A stretch of 64,000 nt of DNA, from contig CAJNDS010002775.1 in the NCBI GenBank assembly GCA_905221605.1, positions 218,411-282,410 on the forward strand, written 5' to 3'. The stretch is from Symbiodinium natans. Taxonomy: Eukaryota; Sar; Dinophyceae; Suessiales; Symbiodiniaceae. The notes beneath the pieces were generated by a model. The model saw only the letters and a program-made list of their open reading frames with translations, had not been told where the DNA came from and made no database searches. The position numbers and the translations under genes are program-made. Shown here piece after piece: positions 11,201-20,584 of this stretch (the first letter of the stretch is position 1; each line of letters begins with the position of its first letter).

Positions 11201-12132
11201 GGTCAGGCCCTCGAAGCTGAACAGGCTGTCTTCGTAGAGCTCCAGGAAGCGAGTCTTGTCGAAGTTCACTTGGTAGGTACCATTCGTCTCAGCTAGCCTT
11301 CTGTTGAAGCTTTCCTCAAGTTCCCCTGCCAGGATGCGGTCACGGAGATCCTGTAAAGCGCAGACGTCGGGAATCTGGATTCCCACTCTCAGTGCCGGTA
11401 CTCCCGTGGGCAGCCTTGTAGGATCGCACCATTCCACAAGCACAGCGCCCAAGGACTGGCGCAGCAGGGCATGAATGTGCTCCTGACCTTGGCCAGATAT
11501 CAACAACCGTTCTTCTCAAAAGAGCTGGCGCTCATTCATCCACTACCTGACTTGCTACTATTTTCACAGTCCAAGAACACCGCAAAGAAAATGAAAAAGC
11601 ATTCCTTATAGGGGCACTATAGGGATTCTTTTTGTTAGTGTGCTGGATGGAACTGGAGCGAGATCTCGGTGCACCCCTCCCGCCCCCACCCCATGCGTCT
11701 ATACTGACAGGCAGGGTCGATTGGCAAGTGCGGCTTTCTTCACCATGACAACGTCTCGGCACTTGTTCAGAGATTTCTTCCTCTTAACCCCGGGAACTGG
11801 CCATGCTGAATCTCGAGAGATCCGACACGACGTCGTGCTTGCCCACCCCACCTTTAGGGGTGTCTTTGACACGAGTGTGTGGGGCTCCCCTTAAAATTTT
11901 CTAACCCTAACCCTAAACCCTAACCCTAAACCCTAAACCCTAAACCCTAAACCCTAAACCCTAAACCCGAAACCCGAAACCCTTCGGATTAAGGGGGGAA
12001 GGGACCTTAAGCGCAGGCTCCTTTGGAGTGTAGTTTGTGGCACTCGCAACCCTGGGAAACCGGCCGTAGGTCTGCAAGAACTGCTCGATTCCCTGGCTCC
12101 TGCTCACGAAAGCTACTTGCTCCCTGAGAATG
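8296..12132 (-). CDS. P-loop NTPase / superfamily-1-like helicase gene, at least 8 exons
   Basis: Minus-strand exons: about 12005-12132 (GIEQFLQTYGRFPRVAS), 10915 to about 11515, 10362-10818, about 10151-10247, about 9856-9903, about 9463-9531 and about 8936-9315, with possible further exons at 8500-8830. Motifs in order are Walker A (APAGAGKTFVAVQYV), RVLYVAPSD, Walker B with DEAH (DLIVFDEAHKIF), VNLTEVVRST, RVVLLVPNS, GLEGLVVLCIGLD and a motif-VI-like VYRGITRAQ. This order is that of an ATP-driven helicase of the UvrD/superfamily-1 type. Joined exons stay in frame across five junctions. The first junction (10819-10914) needs a one-base shift from strict GT-AG. The start codon and stop codon are not fixed. 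Whether the product unwinds DNA or RNA cannot be told. Confidence 0.72.
8410..8505. repeat. CCCTATAAA-type array
   Basis: A 9-bp unit (CCCTATAAA, CCCTGTAAA, CCCTACAAA) repeated about 10 times, the same variant as the large array at 24.9-25.6 kb. Confidence 0.92.
8500..8830 (-). CDS. Possible 3' exons of the helicase gene
   Basis: Minus-strand open segments 8752-8830 and 8500-8640 lie on either side of a family A element. The second reads SPQDSLPQKASPQKVKAVLH in one frame. Another open segment follows at 8300-8405, past the telomere-like array. Frames are uncertain and no domain is visible. Confidence 0.35.
8640..8751. mobile_element. Family A copy 1
   Basis: The ends AGCCCAGCAACC and GGTACCACTGGGCGAC form an inverted repeat. 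The interior has AATAAGGGCACC, GGTTGGCAAATTTA and GGGAACCCAGAGC. Copies with the same order of motifs lie at 14374-14481, 48561-48663 and 59362-59443. Confidence 0.75.
8838..8935. mobile_element. Family K copy 1, forms an intron edge
   Basis: It contains GGGCTTTATAAGGATTATGT, GGGGAATTCAGGG and TATGTTCAAAA, which recur in the same order at 34552-34655 and 41270-41372. It begins exactly where the helicase exon ends. Confidence 0.65.
8936..9315 (-). CDS. Helicase C-terminal exon with motif VI
   Basis: It reads ENLILDCIDNADGLEG, LVVLCIGLD, RSQVYRGITRAQLLAMVV and GGWLEFLGAVKF. The YRGITRAQ segment resembles motif VI of superfamily-1 helicases (arginine finger). The exon ends at a family K element (8838-8935). 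Confidence 0.78.
9316..9462. mobile_element. Family H element as helicase intron, invaded by CCCTAAA repeats
   Basis: The left end TGCTGAGTGCA and right end GTGTACTCAGCTGAG form an inverted repeat. The inner segment GTGCACTTTCAGTTCT recurs at 28510 and 29857. About 40 bp of CCCTAAA-type repeat lies inside (9391-9430). CAGCAAC flanks the intron on both sides. The acceptor on the minus strand is CTCAG. Confidence 0.68.
9463..9531 (-). CDS. Helicase micro-exon
   Basis: After the acceptor GTTGTTAG at 9532 the frame reads GTCTCC then EDSLSSLHERLRGRRVPEKH, and continues in frame into QQLRQENLILD of the next exon. The first 22 bases are nearly the same as the end of the exon before it plus the start of the intron. 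Confidence 0.68.
9532..9855. mobile_element. Composite intron of nested elements and telomere-like repeat
   Basis: This 324-bp GT-AG intron (minus strand) holds a family D-like element near 9536-9622, a family J element near 9640-9838 (shared with 30733-30858) and a CCCTAAA array at 9738-9799 inside the J element. Direct repeats of 22 bp (9511-9532 and 9835-9856, 20 of 22 bases equal) bracket it. Confidence 0.72.
9856..9903 (-). CDS. Helicase micro-exon (about 48 bp)
   Basis: It reads ERLRKELPHRRLRL and joins in frame to KPILQ before it and VSFEDSLSSLHERL after it. The GT donor is in TTTG/GTCTCC at 9855. The exon is framed by two intron types, a telomere-like array on one side and a composite element on the other. 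Confidence 0.68.
9904..10150. repeat. Telomere-like intron with 8-bp flanking repeats
   Basis: About 245 bp of degenerate TTTAGGG repeats is flanked by TCTTGCAG at 9896-9903 and 10150-10157. Removing one copy plus the array joins two helicase exons in frame (PILQ to ERLRKEL). No GT-AG pair fits the join exactly. Confidence 0.72.
10151..10247 (-). CDS. Helicase exon
   Basis: After the acceptor CCCCCAAG the frame continues with VAQSFPGTSLHRRVVLLVPN and then CRHFKPILQ. The phase agrees with the exon before. It ends in the 8-bp sequence that is repeated on the far side of a telomere-like intron. Confidence 0.72.
10248..10361. mobile_element. Family I element that is exactly one intron
   Basis: The terminal inverted repeats CCTTGGGGGACCAAATGA (10247-10264) and TCATTTAGTCCCCAAGG (10342-10358) bound the intron. 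On the minus strand the donor GTACCTTGGGG and acceptor TCCCCCAAG lie in these ends. The spliced frame reads ALWQ-VAQSF. Related copies are near 5523-5645, 8150-8250, 45694-45760 and 56471-56570. Confidence 0.82.
10362..10818 (-). CDS. Helicase exon with DEAH box
   Basis: It reads APYETLLRPELNGDQILRK, then AFDLIVFDEAHKIF (Walker B), KSKLLLSDLSQ, VNLTEVVRST and EKYAEYAKHVITALWQ. The exon ends at TGGCAA directly before GTACCTTGGGG, a canonical donor located at the edge of an inverted-repeat element. Confidence 0.8.
10819..10914. mobile_element. 96-bp inverted-repeat intron
   Basis: Read on the minus strand, CATAGTTGGG near the donor and CCCAACCATG near the acceptor form a 10-bp inverted repeat with one mismatch. 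The interior is AT-rich. GT and AG are present, but the reading frame needs the junction shifted by one base. Confidence 0.6.
10915..11515 (-). CDS. Helicase exon with Walker A
   Basis: This is the longest uninterrupted coding exon of the window, about 200 codons. It carries LTTHQQAKLQEMKG and APAGAGKTFVAVQYV (Walker A, G-x-G-K-T), then RVLYVAPSDSLGLHFVQWL. It ends at CATCTTG before GTCATAG. An in-frame stop just upstream of 11515 shows that an acceptor lies near there (CTTTTGAG). It is followed by a 96-bp intron. Confidence 0.8.
11540..11700. other. Helicase intron region, element-like
   Basis: AT-rich DNA with TTGCTACTATTTTCACAG, CCTTATAGGGGCACTATAGG and TTCTTTTTGTTAGTGTGCTG resembles family M in part. 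No clean terminal repeats were seen. Confidence 0.35.
11700..11820 (-). CDS. Possible exon upstream of helicase Walker A exon
   Basis: The minus-strand frame reads KRKKSLNKCRDVVMVKKAAL, followed by ANRPCLSV. It is basic and protein-like, lies between helicase exons and has the same orientation. The splice ends are not clear. Confidence 0.35.
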
Positions 12133-12300
12133 CTTAGGTTTAGGGTTTAGGGTTTAGGGTTTAGGGTTTAGGGTTTAGGGTTTGCGGTTTGGGGTTTGGG
12201 GTTTGGGGTTTAGGGTTTAGGGTTTAGGGTTTAGGGTTAGGGTTTGGGGTTTTGGGTTTAGGCTTTCGGGTTTAGGCTTTCGGGTTTAGGGTTTCGGGTT
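12133..12300. repeat. TTTAGGG array with TTTGGGG and TTTCGGG variants
   Basis: It lies immediately upstream (gene sense) of the helicase-gene exon at 12005-12132. Variant units are clustered, not mixed. Confidence 0.93.
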
Positions 12301-12719
12301 CCACTTGCTTCTGCCACCAGCAGCCACCCTGTTTCGACACCGAGATGGGACTATGGGCTAGGGGCTACGTGCAACCCGAAACCACGTGCAGATTCACGGG
12401 CGCGTTTACACACACTTATAGAGACACATTTATAACACATATACATATGTATATATATATATATATATATACAGATACATATATATATATATATATGTGT
12501 GTGTAGACATTATTGCACCACAAACTCACAGTCTTGGTCCTCAGTATGGGGGTTTAGGAGCCAGGGGCCTATCTGAAATTAGAATGGGTATTCGGGGGAA
12601 TCTTACATTGAGCTCCTACAAGGACTCATAACGGGAGAAGCTTGGTAGCAAATCGTGTACACCCAAACGGTGCCTGTGCCGGATATGGGTGGTGTCAAAG
12701 AACTCGTGGGTCTTCTCGC

Positions 12720-14032
12720 ATCTTACTGTCCAAGCGAGATCGCGACCATGACTCCGTCTTTTCGACTGGCTGCCGTGTGTGAAACACGCGGGCGAGGTTT
12801 AGGGCAACAAAGGCTGCTTAGGGGTTTGTGGGGCAGTTCGTGCTTGAGGAGAATTACTATGGTGCCTGATTTGGAGAGGTCCTTGTTGCAAGCAGCTTCA
12901 TTCTTAAAATTACATCGGGCCTCACCACGAAACAATCTTGTAGAACGGCCTCCTCCCTCCCATGCCGCTCCCCGTCCCCTTTCCTGACATGTTCTAGGGT
13001 TCTGGAAGCCTGTAGGAGGTTCAATCCTCTCGGGCAGATAGGAAACAGGAAATCGCGAAACAAACAAACGATCACCACCATGAAGTGACCAAGTCTCTCA
13101 TCCGCGCACACCTGCCTCACCAGTATCCCTGGACGCCATTCGTTCGCATGCAGCGCATCCACTTCGCAGCCTTCCGAGAACTCCTTCTTGAGGAAGTCCG
13201 AAACATCGACTTCCTCTACCATTTGCTCCCCCCCCAAAAAAAAACACACACACACACACACAAGAGAATGATCCCTATATTACCCTTATGAGGATATAAT
13301 GTATCTTATCTTTTTGTTTTGTTTGGTGGGGCGGGGGGGGCTCTTAGACAAATCGAAGTCCTCGTAGTCCCAGGCCGGACCTTCTTTTCTCCGCATGAAG
13401 TCCAGGGTCGCGAGTTCGCATTTCTGAGACCCGCCACATCCCACACCATCCCAAAGGTTTGTCGTACTTTGGGAGAGTTGCTCCATGGAGACTTTACCTG
13501 GGTTTTAGGGTTTTAGGTTTTAGGGTTTAGGGTTTCGGGTTTCGGGACCAGAATTAGGGTGCCACTTAAGAACTCAAGAACCGAAGGACGTATTCAGGGC
13601 ACGCCTCGGCCACCTTTTGCAACAAAATCAGGTGTCTGCATGTTTCCAAACCCTAAACCCTAAACCCTAAACCATGTTTCAATGCTTCAAGGTCCCAAGC
13701 TACCTTCGCCCACCTGCCCATGGAAGAAGACCACTTTCAGCTTCTGCCCCTTCAGGACAGCGGCGCGCACTTTCCTATACTCCCCTCAGAACCTTCATAA
13801 AACAAAACATTATGGTTCATATCCTCTTGGGCTCTATATGAACAAAAGGAAAAAAACAATTCCCAAGGGGGCTATAGTTTCTTGAGCCACTCGCGGTACC
13901 ACGCGCAGCCCCACGCGGCCACTTTGCCCGAACTCCGCCAGCGCTCCTCGGCGTCCCTTTCGGCCTCCTCCCGCTCCTGCTGGCTCGCATCTTCACCTGG
14001 GTTGGCCTTTTTAAACCCTCTGAAAACACATA

Positions 14033-14079
<47 letters not shown>

Positions 14080-15118
14080 TAAATCTATTTTTAATTTATT
14101 TATTTCTGTATCTATATTATGTATAAGGCCCCTCATAAACCCAAACAAGGTCAACAACAAATTATACCTTGGGTCTTCTTGGAAACCCAAATAAGGACAA
14201 TCATAAAACATGTACCCAAAACCAGCGGAGTCTCGGAGGATCACCGCATTCATGGCAGCTGCTCGGCTTTCAAGCTCCTTCCTCCGCTTTTCCGAGAAGG
14301 GCCGCTTGAAGGCCACGAGGTAGCCGAAGGATCGGAAGTCCCTGGTGCCGTAAATCCTCTGGCAGTAGCCTGAGTAGCCCAGTCACCATATCATAATAAG
14401 GGCACCCCTTTTTTGGGTTGGTGACTTTATAAGGGAACCCAGAACCCCAAAACAAAAAGGGTAAAGGGTACCACTGGGCTCCCAAGTAGCACGTGCCCGG
14501 GTTTTCTGCGTCCTCCACGTGCTTCCCCAGGCCTCAGGAAGCTGCGCACCATCTTACAGTGCAATGGTACGCAATCCGTGGTCATCCCCTCCGGCGAGAC
14601 ACGCCAATTGCAGTGCCGGTTCTAACCACAACACATGCAAAAAACATGGGACACAAAGCTTTCGAGGCGCCCTTTTGACTAAACCCTAAACCCTAAACCC
14701 TTATAAACCCTAAACTGTGTAGACAAACGCCTTAAAGCCCCCCGCGCATCAACAAAATCCTCTGCAACTCCGAGATTATGGGTCCCATGTCCGGAAGCCT
14801 GCATCGCTGATCCTACCGCGCAGGCATCATCCACCGGAACGACTCAAGGGAAAGAGCTAGAAGTCGGGCGCGCCAAAAAGTTCGATGGCAGCAGGAAGTT
14901 GGGTGCAACCAGGCTAGGTTCGATGTTTGCATATCATATCAGCAGGAGACGGGAACACCCTCTACTTACCCGAAATCCGAAAAAACCTCAAGCCCTTAAC
15001 TCTGAAGATCTCGGAACCCCCAAAAGCCCTCAGGGCCGGGCCATCCTCTGGTGCCGACAGGAAGACGCAAGCCACTGAGTCCATGTTAAACTCCTTGACC
15101 AGCGCTTCCCAGCCTGCA
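12720..15118 (-). CDS. Multi-exon gene, unknown function, possible Tudor/SH3-like end
   Basis: Minus-strand exons: 14970 to about 15118 (FNMDSVACVFLSAPEDG, donor GTAAGT), about 14482-14530 (HVEDAENPGTCYLG), about 14228-14372 (GTRDFRSFGYLVAFKRPF), 13881-13996 (EDASQQEREEAERDAEERW), about 13690-13775 (VRAAVLKGQKLKVVFFHG), about 13570-13638 (LILLQKVAEACPEYVLRF), about 13356-13495 (FMRRKEGPAWDYEDFDL) and about 13080-13216 (CEVDALHANEWRPGILVRQ). Further sequence at about 12960-13055 reads SYLPERIEPP. The last two segments look like a small barrel domain (EVDAL...W.PG...YLPERI), but the frame changes between them. A frame change also occurs near 13710. This may be a pseudogene, unrecognised micro-introns or sequence error. 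No family is assigned. Confidence 0.5.
13215..13356. mobile_element. Family M element as intron, with CA run
   Basis: TTTGCTCCCCCCCC at the left and GGGGGGCTCTTAGACAAAT at the right are inverted ends. The interior GATCCCTATATTACCCTTAT matches other family M copies. A C/A run (AAAAAACACACA) lies inside. It separates the exons ending DFDL and starting EVDVSDFLKK. Confidence 0.6.
13639..13680. repeat. 26-bp CCCTAAA block between perfect 8-bp direct repeats
   Basis: CATGTTTC occurs at 13639-13646 and 13673-13680. Between them are only CCCTAAA repeats (26 bp). The flanks are coding-like on the minus strand. It has the form of a minimal telomere-repeat insertion with an 8-bp target-site duplication. 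Confidence 0.75.
13776..13880. mobile_element. Intron between exons, family M-like
   Basis: It contains AAACAAAACATTATGGTTCA, CCTCTTGGGCTCTATATGAA and CAATTCCCAAGGGGGCTATA. CCAAGAGG- and CCAAGGGG-type motifs give weak internal symmetry. It lies between the exons ending REWLK and starting KVRAAV. Confidence 0.4.
14000..14228. other. Intron with (TA)n, plus element-like DNA
   Basis: A (TA)n run at 14038-14070 is followed by a T run and by GCCCCTCATAAACCCAAACA-type sequence. It separates two convincing minus-strand exons. The minus-strand acceptor near 13997 is CCCAG. Confidence 0.45.
14374..14481. mobile_element. Family A copy 2
   Basis: GTAGCCCAGTCACCATAT at the left and GGTACCACTGGGCTCCC at the right form the family A inverted ends. 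The interior motifs AATAAGGGCACCCC, GGTTGGTGACTTTATAAGGG and AAGGGTAAAGGG are in the family order. It interrupts coding sequence between TCYLG and YCQRIYG. The join needs a GA donor. Confidence 0.75.
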
Positions 15119-16129
15119 CACTTAAAAAAGGAAATCTTACCCTCAGGCCCCGCCCGCCCCCCTGCCCCCCAAGCAGGGTTTAGGGTTTAGGGTTCAGGGT
15201 TTAGGCCTCCCCCTAGTTATCAGGCCAAGCAAACTCTATGCGCTAAGGGACTGATGTGATGTGAGTGGGTCAGCCACAAACCGCAAGCTCCTACAAAAAC
15301 CCGTCCCCTCTTTCTTTTCTTGAGATTCAAGCTTTCTTTCTCTCTGCTTTTCTCTTTTTCTATCTATCTCTTTGTTTGCCTCTTTATCTCTTTCTCTGTC
15401 TCCTAAAAAACTCCACACTTGCACGCTGTTGGCCCACCGAACTTTAAGAACAGACAAACTATCCCCTGAAAGTGCTTTGAAAGCACACAAGATTTCTGTT
15501 TGTGTTAACGTTGTATTTATAACCCCCCCCCCCCCCCCCCCCCCCCACCTCAGCTCAGAAACCCGAGACCCGGAACTCAATAGTTTAATCTCCTGAATTC
15601 AGAAACCTATCACTGCGCCTGGGGCCCTGGATTCTGGATTTTAAAGGAGAGCCCGACCCCCCCTCAATGGAGTGCCCAGGGTGGTGAGTGTCAATGGGAT
15701 GGGGGTGGGGGGGGGGGGGGGGGGGGGGGTTATCATTATGAAGTTAACATTATGCAACATGTACAGGATGCTTTCCTTCTCATTCAATCGACCCCATAAG
15801 CGTGCCAGGACAACAGCACAATCTCAGCCTAATGAACCTGCATCCCAGCCCACATAATGTTGGAAAGGTCGGCAACCGTGAACAAGAATCAAAGGCGTGC
15901 CCATATTAGCAAACAACTGTCTGTTTCAATCCACGGCCAAATTCGACTCAAACCCACACAATTTTTCATTCAGCGTACGTGAACTGTATCGTGATGTTTG
16001 CCGGTCCTTGATACGACTTAGGGTGCAGTAGGCGTTTTTCCTTTTACCCTCAACCGTAAAAACCCTAAACCCTAAACCCTAAACCCCTAAACCTGAAACC
16101 CTATAGGCCCGAAACCCCATTGGCATTGC

Positions 16130-17535
16130 CTGCGGTGTACTTTCCTGGGAAGGAGGCCCAGCAAGCGTTCGCGTCATCCCGGATGTGGCCATGATAGCTG
16201 ATCCTTAAGCTTGGCTGCACTTAGGAGGGTCGCAAAAAACAAACTCTTAGCTGCCCTCTTAAGAAACCCAATAAACCCAAAAAAGCTAAAGATCTAAAGT
16301 TACAGTAAAGCACCGCTCATCCTGAAGACTCTGGATTGTGAACCTTGTGACACCCTTGTCCGAGACTCTCCTGCGAGGCCCTGCAACAGTGAAATTCGCC
16401 GTTCAAGCCCCCAGAAAGATGGAGACATGAAAAACTGCACAACACGTGGGGAGCTACAGCAGTTTCCTGTTGTGCGTCTGTTCGTGAAGACACCGTATTG
16501 CAACAGGCGCCAAGAATCTGAGGCGAGTCCACAACCGACGGTTCATCCTTGAGCGTCAAGAACAAAGTCTCCTTGAAAGAATCGGGGTTCATGACTCTGG
16601 CAGATGTGACTTAGCACATTCCCCCCCCCCCCCGGACCCCACTTCACCGCCCCCACCCCTCCCTAAACCAAACCCTAAAGCCTGTGAACCCTCTAAAGCC
16701 TAAATCCTAAACCCGCCCCCCAAACCTGTCCTGCATAAACCCTAAACATCCCAACCCTAAACCAACTCCTAAGCCTTCGACGTGTCTTTTTCTGAAAGCT
16801 TTCGGTGCCCAGGTTTTCCAGTAAACCAAAGTCCTGCAATGGAGACAGAATGGTACCCTTCCTGTGGGGAATTCGCTTCCTGGGGGGTGCCACTGTTTAG
16901 GGTTCAAGTAGGTGTATTTTTGACTAGGGTTTAGGGTTTAGGGCTTCGGTTTATGGGCCGATCCTAACACCAAGAAGTGCACTACTAAGACTACTGCACA
17001 TTCAAGAGACATCGCATAACCCCCCGCTACTGGAAGCTGGGCCCTGGAATCAAATCCTAGCATTGGCGCCAAAAGTTTTAAAGCTCGCACATTGGGACCC
17101 AACCGTTTCCGAGCTTATTGTAAGCGATGATGCATAATGAGGCCCGGGAAATGCATACGTTTCGCTTCGTCCATTGAGCAAATTCATGTGGGGGAGATAC
17201 TCCTTGGTGACCCCCAAACCCCCAACATCTCCGCAGCTTTTGCCGTACTTTTAACACCCTGAGCACACCTGCGATCTTAAGTGTTTAAGGCTTTCTAGTT
17301 TCCGGTGGAAACATGTTTCGGGTAAGCTGCTGAAGGAAGAAGTTGCCCCAGCCGCCAAGGCAAAAGCAAAACCACACCACCACAAAACTCACGAAATACT
17401 TCGTGGATTATGTCGCCGCAACAGTCAGGCCGATTGCAACAGAAAACTTGTTAAAGCCAGATTTCGTTTTGCCGGTTCAACCTCTTTGAAACAAGACTTG
17501 ATGACTGCCAGCGCTACCTCCTCCGCCTTTTTTCA
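16130..17535 (-). CDS. Upstream exon cluster, unknown function
   Basis: Minus-strand open segments: about 17420-17535 (EEVALAVIKSCFKEVEPAK), about 17095-17265 (GGLGVTKEYLPHMNLLNG), about 16790-16870 (LSPLQDFGLLENLGTESF), about 16315-16610 (NPDSFKETLFLTLKDEPSV) and about 16130-16200 (YHGHIRDDANACWASF). They have the orientation of the genes on both sides. The last two are separated by the family Q element at 16199-16312, which also forms an intron in the transporter gene. They may belong with the 12.7-15.1 kb gene or form a separate one. Confidence 0.42.
16199..16312. mobile_element. Family Q copy 1
   Basis: It shares long identity with 30535-30652, including TTGGCTGCACTTAG, TTAAGAAACCCAATAA and ATCTAAAGTTACAGTAAAGC. 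On the minus strand both copies offer the same donor, GGTGCTTTACTG. Confidence 0.72.
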
Positions 17536-17620
17536 GCAAACCCTAAACCCTAAACCCTAAACCCTAAACCCTAAACCCTAAACCCTAAACCCTAAACCCT
17601 AAACCCTAAACCTATAAACC
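17536..17620. repeat. CCCTAAA array
   Basis: About 12 perfect units between a minus-strand exon and the truncated 5' side of the retroelement fragment. Confidence 0.95.
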
Positions 17621-17725
17621 CTCCACCTTAACCTTAAGCCCTTTTTTGCCGAGACCCTGTTTCAATCCTGAACCCTCATCCCTGAACAATAATATTCGAA
17701 CCCTACACCTTAAATAACCTTATAA

Positions 17726-18318
17726 ACGTGGATCCAGGTCGCTCGCGAGGCAGTCGGTCCTGAGGGTCGGGTCGTGCCGCAGCAGTGGCTGTCGCGCACC
17801 ACAGCGGCGCACGTCCGGGCCGACGACCGTCGCCGCCTCGACTTCGTTGTCTACGGGGCAACGACCAATGGCGAGGCCTTGTGCTGTGACGCAACGCTCG
17901 TCTCCCCACTCACTCGGACTGGTCGGCCCGTCCCCGGGGCCGACGCCCAGGTGGGGGTCGCGCTTGTTATGGCACGCACGCGCAAGGTCGCACGCTACCC
18001 GGAGCTGACGCGAGGGGGGCCTCAGCGGCTGGTTGTCCTCGCTGCTGAAGTAGGGGGCCGATGGAGCGACAGTTCCTCCGCACCGTGCTCCGGCTCCGCG
18101 TCCAGCGCGCCCCGCCACCCCTGCGCGCCTTTGCCGCCCAGTGCTGGGCGCGCCGCTGGTGGAGTGTGTTGTCGGTTGCCCTGCAGCGAGCAGTCGCCAG
18201 TTCCGCGCTTGGCGTGTGGACCATGCCGGCGCTGCCTGGAGCGCCAGACACGCTTCCGTTGAGCGACGTGCTCGACCTGGCGAGTGCGAGCGCCCCCAGT
18301 CGGCTGCCGCTTCGCTAG
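17726..18318 (+). pseudogene. Retroelement protein C-terminal fragment, frameshifted
   Basis: This is one of few plus-strand coding pieces. It reads PEGRVVPQQWLSRTTAAHV, RRLDFVVYGAT, ALCCDATLVSPLTR and GGPQRLVVLAAEVGGRW. The frame then shifts near 18050 and continues as RAPPPLRAFAAQ, RRWWSVLSVALQRAVASSAL and SDVLDLASASAPSRLPLR before a stop. I recall this tail from reverse-transcriptase-like proteins of dinoflagellates. The D...CDATL arrangement could be a restriction-like endonuclease core, which is inference. Upstream it is cut at a telomere-like array (17536-17620). GC content is well above the neighbours. Confidence 0.62.
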
Positions 18319-18479
18319 CGCTCCGTAGGAGTCTAGGTAGCTCACGTCGTAGGGACTCGGGATGCTTTCTGTGGACGCAAAAAGGCGCGGGGAAAAAAAA
18401 AAAAAAAACACGTTTTGGCCTTCCCTTTTTCAAGCCTGAACCTTGCACCCTATATCTCAAGCCGAAGCCCGAACCATGT

Positions 18480-20580
18480 CCTTGAGAGGCCTCGAGCTTG
18501 ATGATTGCGCCAATTCGTTGCCTTCCATGGCCTTGGGGGTTTGAGCTTCGGAGGTTTCATTTAGGTTTAGGGGTTAGGGTTTAGGGATGTTTAGGGTTTA
18601 GGGTTGTTTTTGGAGGCTTTAGGGTTTTAGGTGTAGGGTTTAGGGGCCGGAAATCCAGCCCTCAGCTTCAAAGTGACACGGGCTTAAAAATGCGCAACCT
18701 AAGGTGTTCCAGGATCATGGGAAATTCAAAAATGTGTGTGCATCACGCGCCGTCCTTACAACAAACGTGAGCGTGGAAGACCCAATGTAACCATTAACCC
18801 AATGTACTTATCCGCACGAGCTCGATCAAAAGTTCTAGCCCCGCAACGGTTACATGCCACTAACACCATCAGCGCGAACTTGGATGGGTTTCGAAGGTTG
18901 GCACGCCCTCCCGCTAAACCTGAAACTGAACCTTTAAAAGAAAAGTCGTGTCCATTTCCCACCAACACGCCGACCACGTGAACAACAAAAGCCCTAAATG
19001 CCCAGTATGCGGCTTGTACACCCTGGAAGCCCCAAACGAACTTTCAAGAACAAGGTGCCGAGAGTCTGCGCGCGCGGCTCCAGTCGCACGGCCTCTCCAG
19101 TTTTGGCTTTTGGTTGAACATAACATCCCCCTCCCACCTCCCCTCCCACTTGTATGTCAACCAACTAGCTCCCGATTCGCTTCCACCACACCAAGGAGCT
19201 TCGCCGCTGCTGCCGGAACCAGCCATTATCCATGCATTGGTTGTTTCGCTTGTCACATGCTCTAAATTGCGCCGGTGGTTGTGGTAGGTTGTGGTGGAGG
19301 TTGGCTCGAAGAAGGGCAGCAATGAAGGCCATTTACATTGTCATGGCCGACGACATGGTGTTTATACTCATGGACATGCGGATGGATCGGGCCACCAAGC
19401 TTTTGGAGCCCGTGGTGCACAACTTGTGTTTCCAGACAACATGTCTGTACACCTCTCGATCATGAGCATGGTTGCTTACCCTGCACCTCCTGCAACCGCG
19501 ACTACTGTCCTTAGGCTCCGCGCCGCCCTCAGAAGTAGGTGTTCTGCCGGCCGAATGCTGGCTTCCCGCCCCTGCGAACATTGGCGACGTCGATGCCGAC
19601 ATCCCATTCCTCAGCGATGTCTTCCTCCCTCCTTTCGCCGGCCGCATGCCATGATAGGGCCACCGCCCAGGGCTCTTCCCTCCCGGTGCCGCCTGTGGAG
19701 CTCAAACCGTGCTGGAATTTGGAAAAGGATGCCAGTTTTTGAAGCATTCGAAATAATTATACAAGCATTGTTGGGAGCTTTCAAGGCTCCTAGAAGAACA
19801 CGGTCGCAAACACAAAATATTTAAAGTACTTTCGCGTCGACACTCGCATCTTGAAAAAACCAAGGAACGGTGGCAGCACAACCTGACAATCTTACATTTG
19901 CATCCCGTCAAGTAGGCCTACCCAACGGCATATCGTGTCACAGAACAGTGAGACCCGTGCCTCGAAGGCTCTTCGGTTGGAATTGCGTGTGCAGCTGCAT
20001 CTCGTCCGGGGAAGGTAGTAGGCTCGACCATGTCTGGGAAAAAACCCTGCGCACGAAGGGCGCGTGTGACCGCCTGCACACCACTCTAAATTCCGTCCTC
20101 GGGGCCGACGGCTGTGCGGGACCTGGCCTAGCTGCAGCGGCCGGTGCAAGCAGGCCAGCACAGAAAGCTCGCTCAGCCGCAAACGGCAACAGGGCGACCA
20201 GCGGAACACGTATGCACCGGGCCCAAAAAAATAACAAAAAAGGGCCCTGGCTGCAGCAGGCGCGGCCCATGCCCTGCGGCGAGCGAGCTGGCAAATGAAC
20301 CCTGCGGCCCCAGGGCTCCAGCGGCCTGCGACCTCGAGCCAAGGACTGTCAGGCGGGAGCAGGCTGATCGGCAGAGCTCGGCGCGGCTGTCAGGGGGGAG
20401 ACATATATGGTTGCATTGTGTCTCGCTTAACGCTGCCGTATCGCTGATTGCGACAGCGGTGTATTAGACATGTCAATTGGTACGTTCAATGATGCGTACG
20501 TTGCATCAGCCCAGTCCGCGTCGCGCGGAGAAGGTTGAAGTTCCTGTAACACGTGTCGCGTAACTGTGCCATTTCCGACA
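18480..20580. other. Unassigned GC-rich DNA between retroelement tails
   Basis: Apart from a short TTTAGGG-like patch at 18563-18645, this stretch lacks telomere-like arrays. Several overlapping frames of 70-180 codons exist on both strands, but none has recognisable motifs. It may be further decayed retroelement DNA. Confidence 0.3.
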
Positions 20581-20584
20581 CGGC

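Noticed and set aside
17720-18460. 246-codon minus-strand frame overlapping the retroelement fragment
   Set aside because: It is arginine-rich and antisense to the GC-rich retroelement frame, so it is a shadow.
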